Source: Crambe crambe
Taxonomy: Eukaryota > Porifera > Demospongiae > Poecilosclerida > Crambeidae
NCBI GenBank assembly: GCA_963924555.1
Contig: OZ004597.1
Coordinates: forward strand, 558,001 to 622,000
Reading direction: 5' to 3'
Length of the DNA stretch: 64,000 nt
Position numbers and translations under genes: made by a program
In this document: positions 62,527-64,000 of the stretch, piece by piece
How positions within the stretch are numbered: the first letter of the stretch is position 1
Layout: every line of letters begins with the position of its first letter
The notes under the pieces: model-generated
What the model was told of the DNA's origin: nothing
The model's input: the letters and a program-made list of their open reading frames with translations, nothing else
The model's database searches: none

Positions 62527-64000
62527 TTAATCGAAATTTTCAGAACAGTGTTCGTATCTATCAATGAAGTCATGTCCACAAAATTTTTGGTACTTCTCAC
62601 ATTTGGTTGGCTTGCTGTGCTGGATGATTGCCATATACAAGTTGATACTTGTGGCTAGAATTGTGATCAGAATGCCAGCAAATAACAGGCAGATGTGGAA
62701 GATCTTCTTAGGCAGGTGAGTGACTCTCCACATGACCTTGAGGTGGAAGAGAGGAGGCAGAATAAAGGCCAGAACAGTAGTAGTCAAACTCCCAACCAAA
62801 GCCAAGCAGAGTTCGAAACGAGGGATGCCAACAGCCACACCCCATGAAATAAGAACGAGAAGTGCCCGCAAGATGAATATCATGACAGTACGTCCAATTT
62901 TATATTTAAATTGCTAAAATGGGAAAGACCAGCATCCTTAAAGTGTGCTCTATTTAGAGTTCAATGTACACTTACCGTACTTTCATACAATTGCTGAATC
63001 TGATAAATGTCGAATCTCTCACTCAAAAACTAAAGGGAGAAAGCATTGTTGACCTTTTGCTACCAGCATGCCACATGCATGCCACATGCATACCATGAGG
63101 AAATTCTTAAGGATTTGTTCCATGACATCTGTGGCAGGTTTGATGACAATGGGGAAGGTGAGAGTGAGCTCAAGGGACAGCAAAGCTCTCACTACACTGT
63201 TGAACCAGTTTGCAGGAAGATTTGCAAAAACATAACCTGCAAAATATAAAATTTCTCAAACTTTTTTTGTATGTACATTAAAAGGTCAAAAATACTGCAC
63301 TCAATCCACTGGGTAATGCATCAAAACACAGCTGTAGTCAATGATCCACTGGGAATTCATTGGTAATGCACTTGCCTTGAGTGTTGCTTCCAAAGAGAAG
63401 GTAGCCATAGAGAGCAAAGGGAAGATTCACACCCACCACCATGAGAGCTGCAAAGTCCAGAATGGTAGGCATACTCCTGGGCTTCTTCATCACAGACTCC
63501 AGTGGAATAACCTATAAGCAAGGAAAAAGATGACTTAGTCTCACCATTAGGGAAGGTCAATTATTACTAACCATGCTGTGCACGCAGAACAGGAATGCTG
63601 TCACTCCGAACCACTGAGCCAATCCAAACCAATCCTCAGGAACGTATCTCAAGGCTCCGTTGATCCCGTCCACAGCACAAAAAATGCCAGTTTGTATGCC
63701 ATACACATAAACCACCTTTAAAAAATGTATTATTTTCTGGATGGTTTATATTTATACCAGACAACTTACTATCATGGCAATGACAAGGAAGACAGTCCCC
63801 ACGTAAGCTGCGTAGGCAAGGTACTTGAAGGAGGGCAGGAACGTCAGAAGAATGAGGATGGGCAAGAGCATGGCATACACTTCCCATGAACTGAAGCACA
63901 GTGTGTTGTGGGCACTGACAGAGATACAGTTGAACACCCACTATGTATGTGAATGCAGAATCATCATTATTATGGTGGTTACTTATCAAGAAAGTCCCAA
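62527..64000 (-). CDS. Amino-acid transporter, AAAP family (SLC36/SLC32-like), 3' part only
   Basis: The gene runs off the right edge, so the first helices are missing. Visible exons give at least seven hydrophobic helices: AMLLPILILLTFLPSF, YVGTVFLVIAMIV, WFGLAQWFGVTAFLFCVHS, ILDFAALMVVGVNLPFALYG, VVRALLSLELTLTFPIVI, MIFILRALLVLISWGVAVGI and FELCLALVGSLTTTVLAFIL, then HICLLFAGILITILAT. VIPLESVMKKPRS after the fifth, GYLLFGSNTQ and VPRFELCLALVGSL-like blocks are typical of the amino acid/auxin permease superfamily (proton-coupled SLC36 or vesicular SLC32). The C-terminus is short, with C-x2-Y-x2-FC. Substrate cannot be read. Stop at 62527. Confidence 0.85.

Overview
This window is nuclear DNA from an animal. 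Genes are broken into many short exons by mostly 50-100 bp GT-AG introns, and several products are animal-specific: a RYK-type Wnt receptor with a WIF domain, a CIN85/CD2AP-type adaptor, a full A20 (OTU plus A20 zinc fingers) and vault PARP4. The very short intergenic gaps (60-350 bp), head-to-head gene pairs and abundant short tandem repeats suggest an early-branching animal with a compact genome, most likely a sponge. That lineage guess is inference; the sequence alone does not prove it.

Layout, left to right. (1) 1-9531, minus: a vault-type PARP4 (BRCT, PARP, VIT, vWA). It is followed downstream by a chimeric stretch containing an actin N-terminal fragment, five RNA-polymerase-II-CTD-like heptads, a proline-rich run, a WH2 motif and a poly-Asp tail. 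This stretch is either the 3' part of the PARP4 gene or a separate gene that runs off the left edge. (2) 9880-16385: a PH-domain protein (+), an AlaX/AARSD1-type tRNA-editing protein (-) and MUTYH (+). (3) 16450-29178, minus: an SLC35F1/2-like transporter and PI4KA. (4) 29452-33545, plus: three tandem MRH-domain receptors related to the cation-dependent mannose-6-phosphate receptor. (5) 33827-37216, plus: an A20/TNFAIP3 homologue with its coding region in one exon. (6) 37394-48254, minus: a RYK-like receptor pseudokinase whose large introns hold a hAT-like MITE, a perfect 44-bp fold-back and several minisatellites. (7) 49292-53258: DNAJC8 (+), RPL13A (-) and an Ashwin homologue (+). (8) 53660-59108, minus: a CIN85/CD2AP adaptor with three SH3 domains and a triplicated mini-exon. 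(9) 59617-62383: a head-to-head pair of B3GALT6-type glycosyltransferases, one of which lacks the DxD motif. (10) 62527-64000, minus: the 3' part of an amino-acid transporter gene.

There is no operon logic. The shared organising principle is divergent promoters of roughly 100-350 bp and convergent 3' ends that nearly touch or overlap. Several products act in endolysosomal and plasma-membrane biology (PI4KA, MRH receptors, CIN85, RYK, A20), but I see no evidence that they are co-regulated. The most unusual observation is the actin-fragment plus WH2 chimera at the left end.
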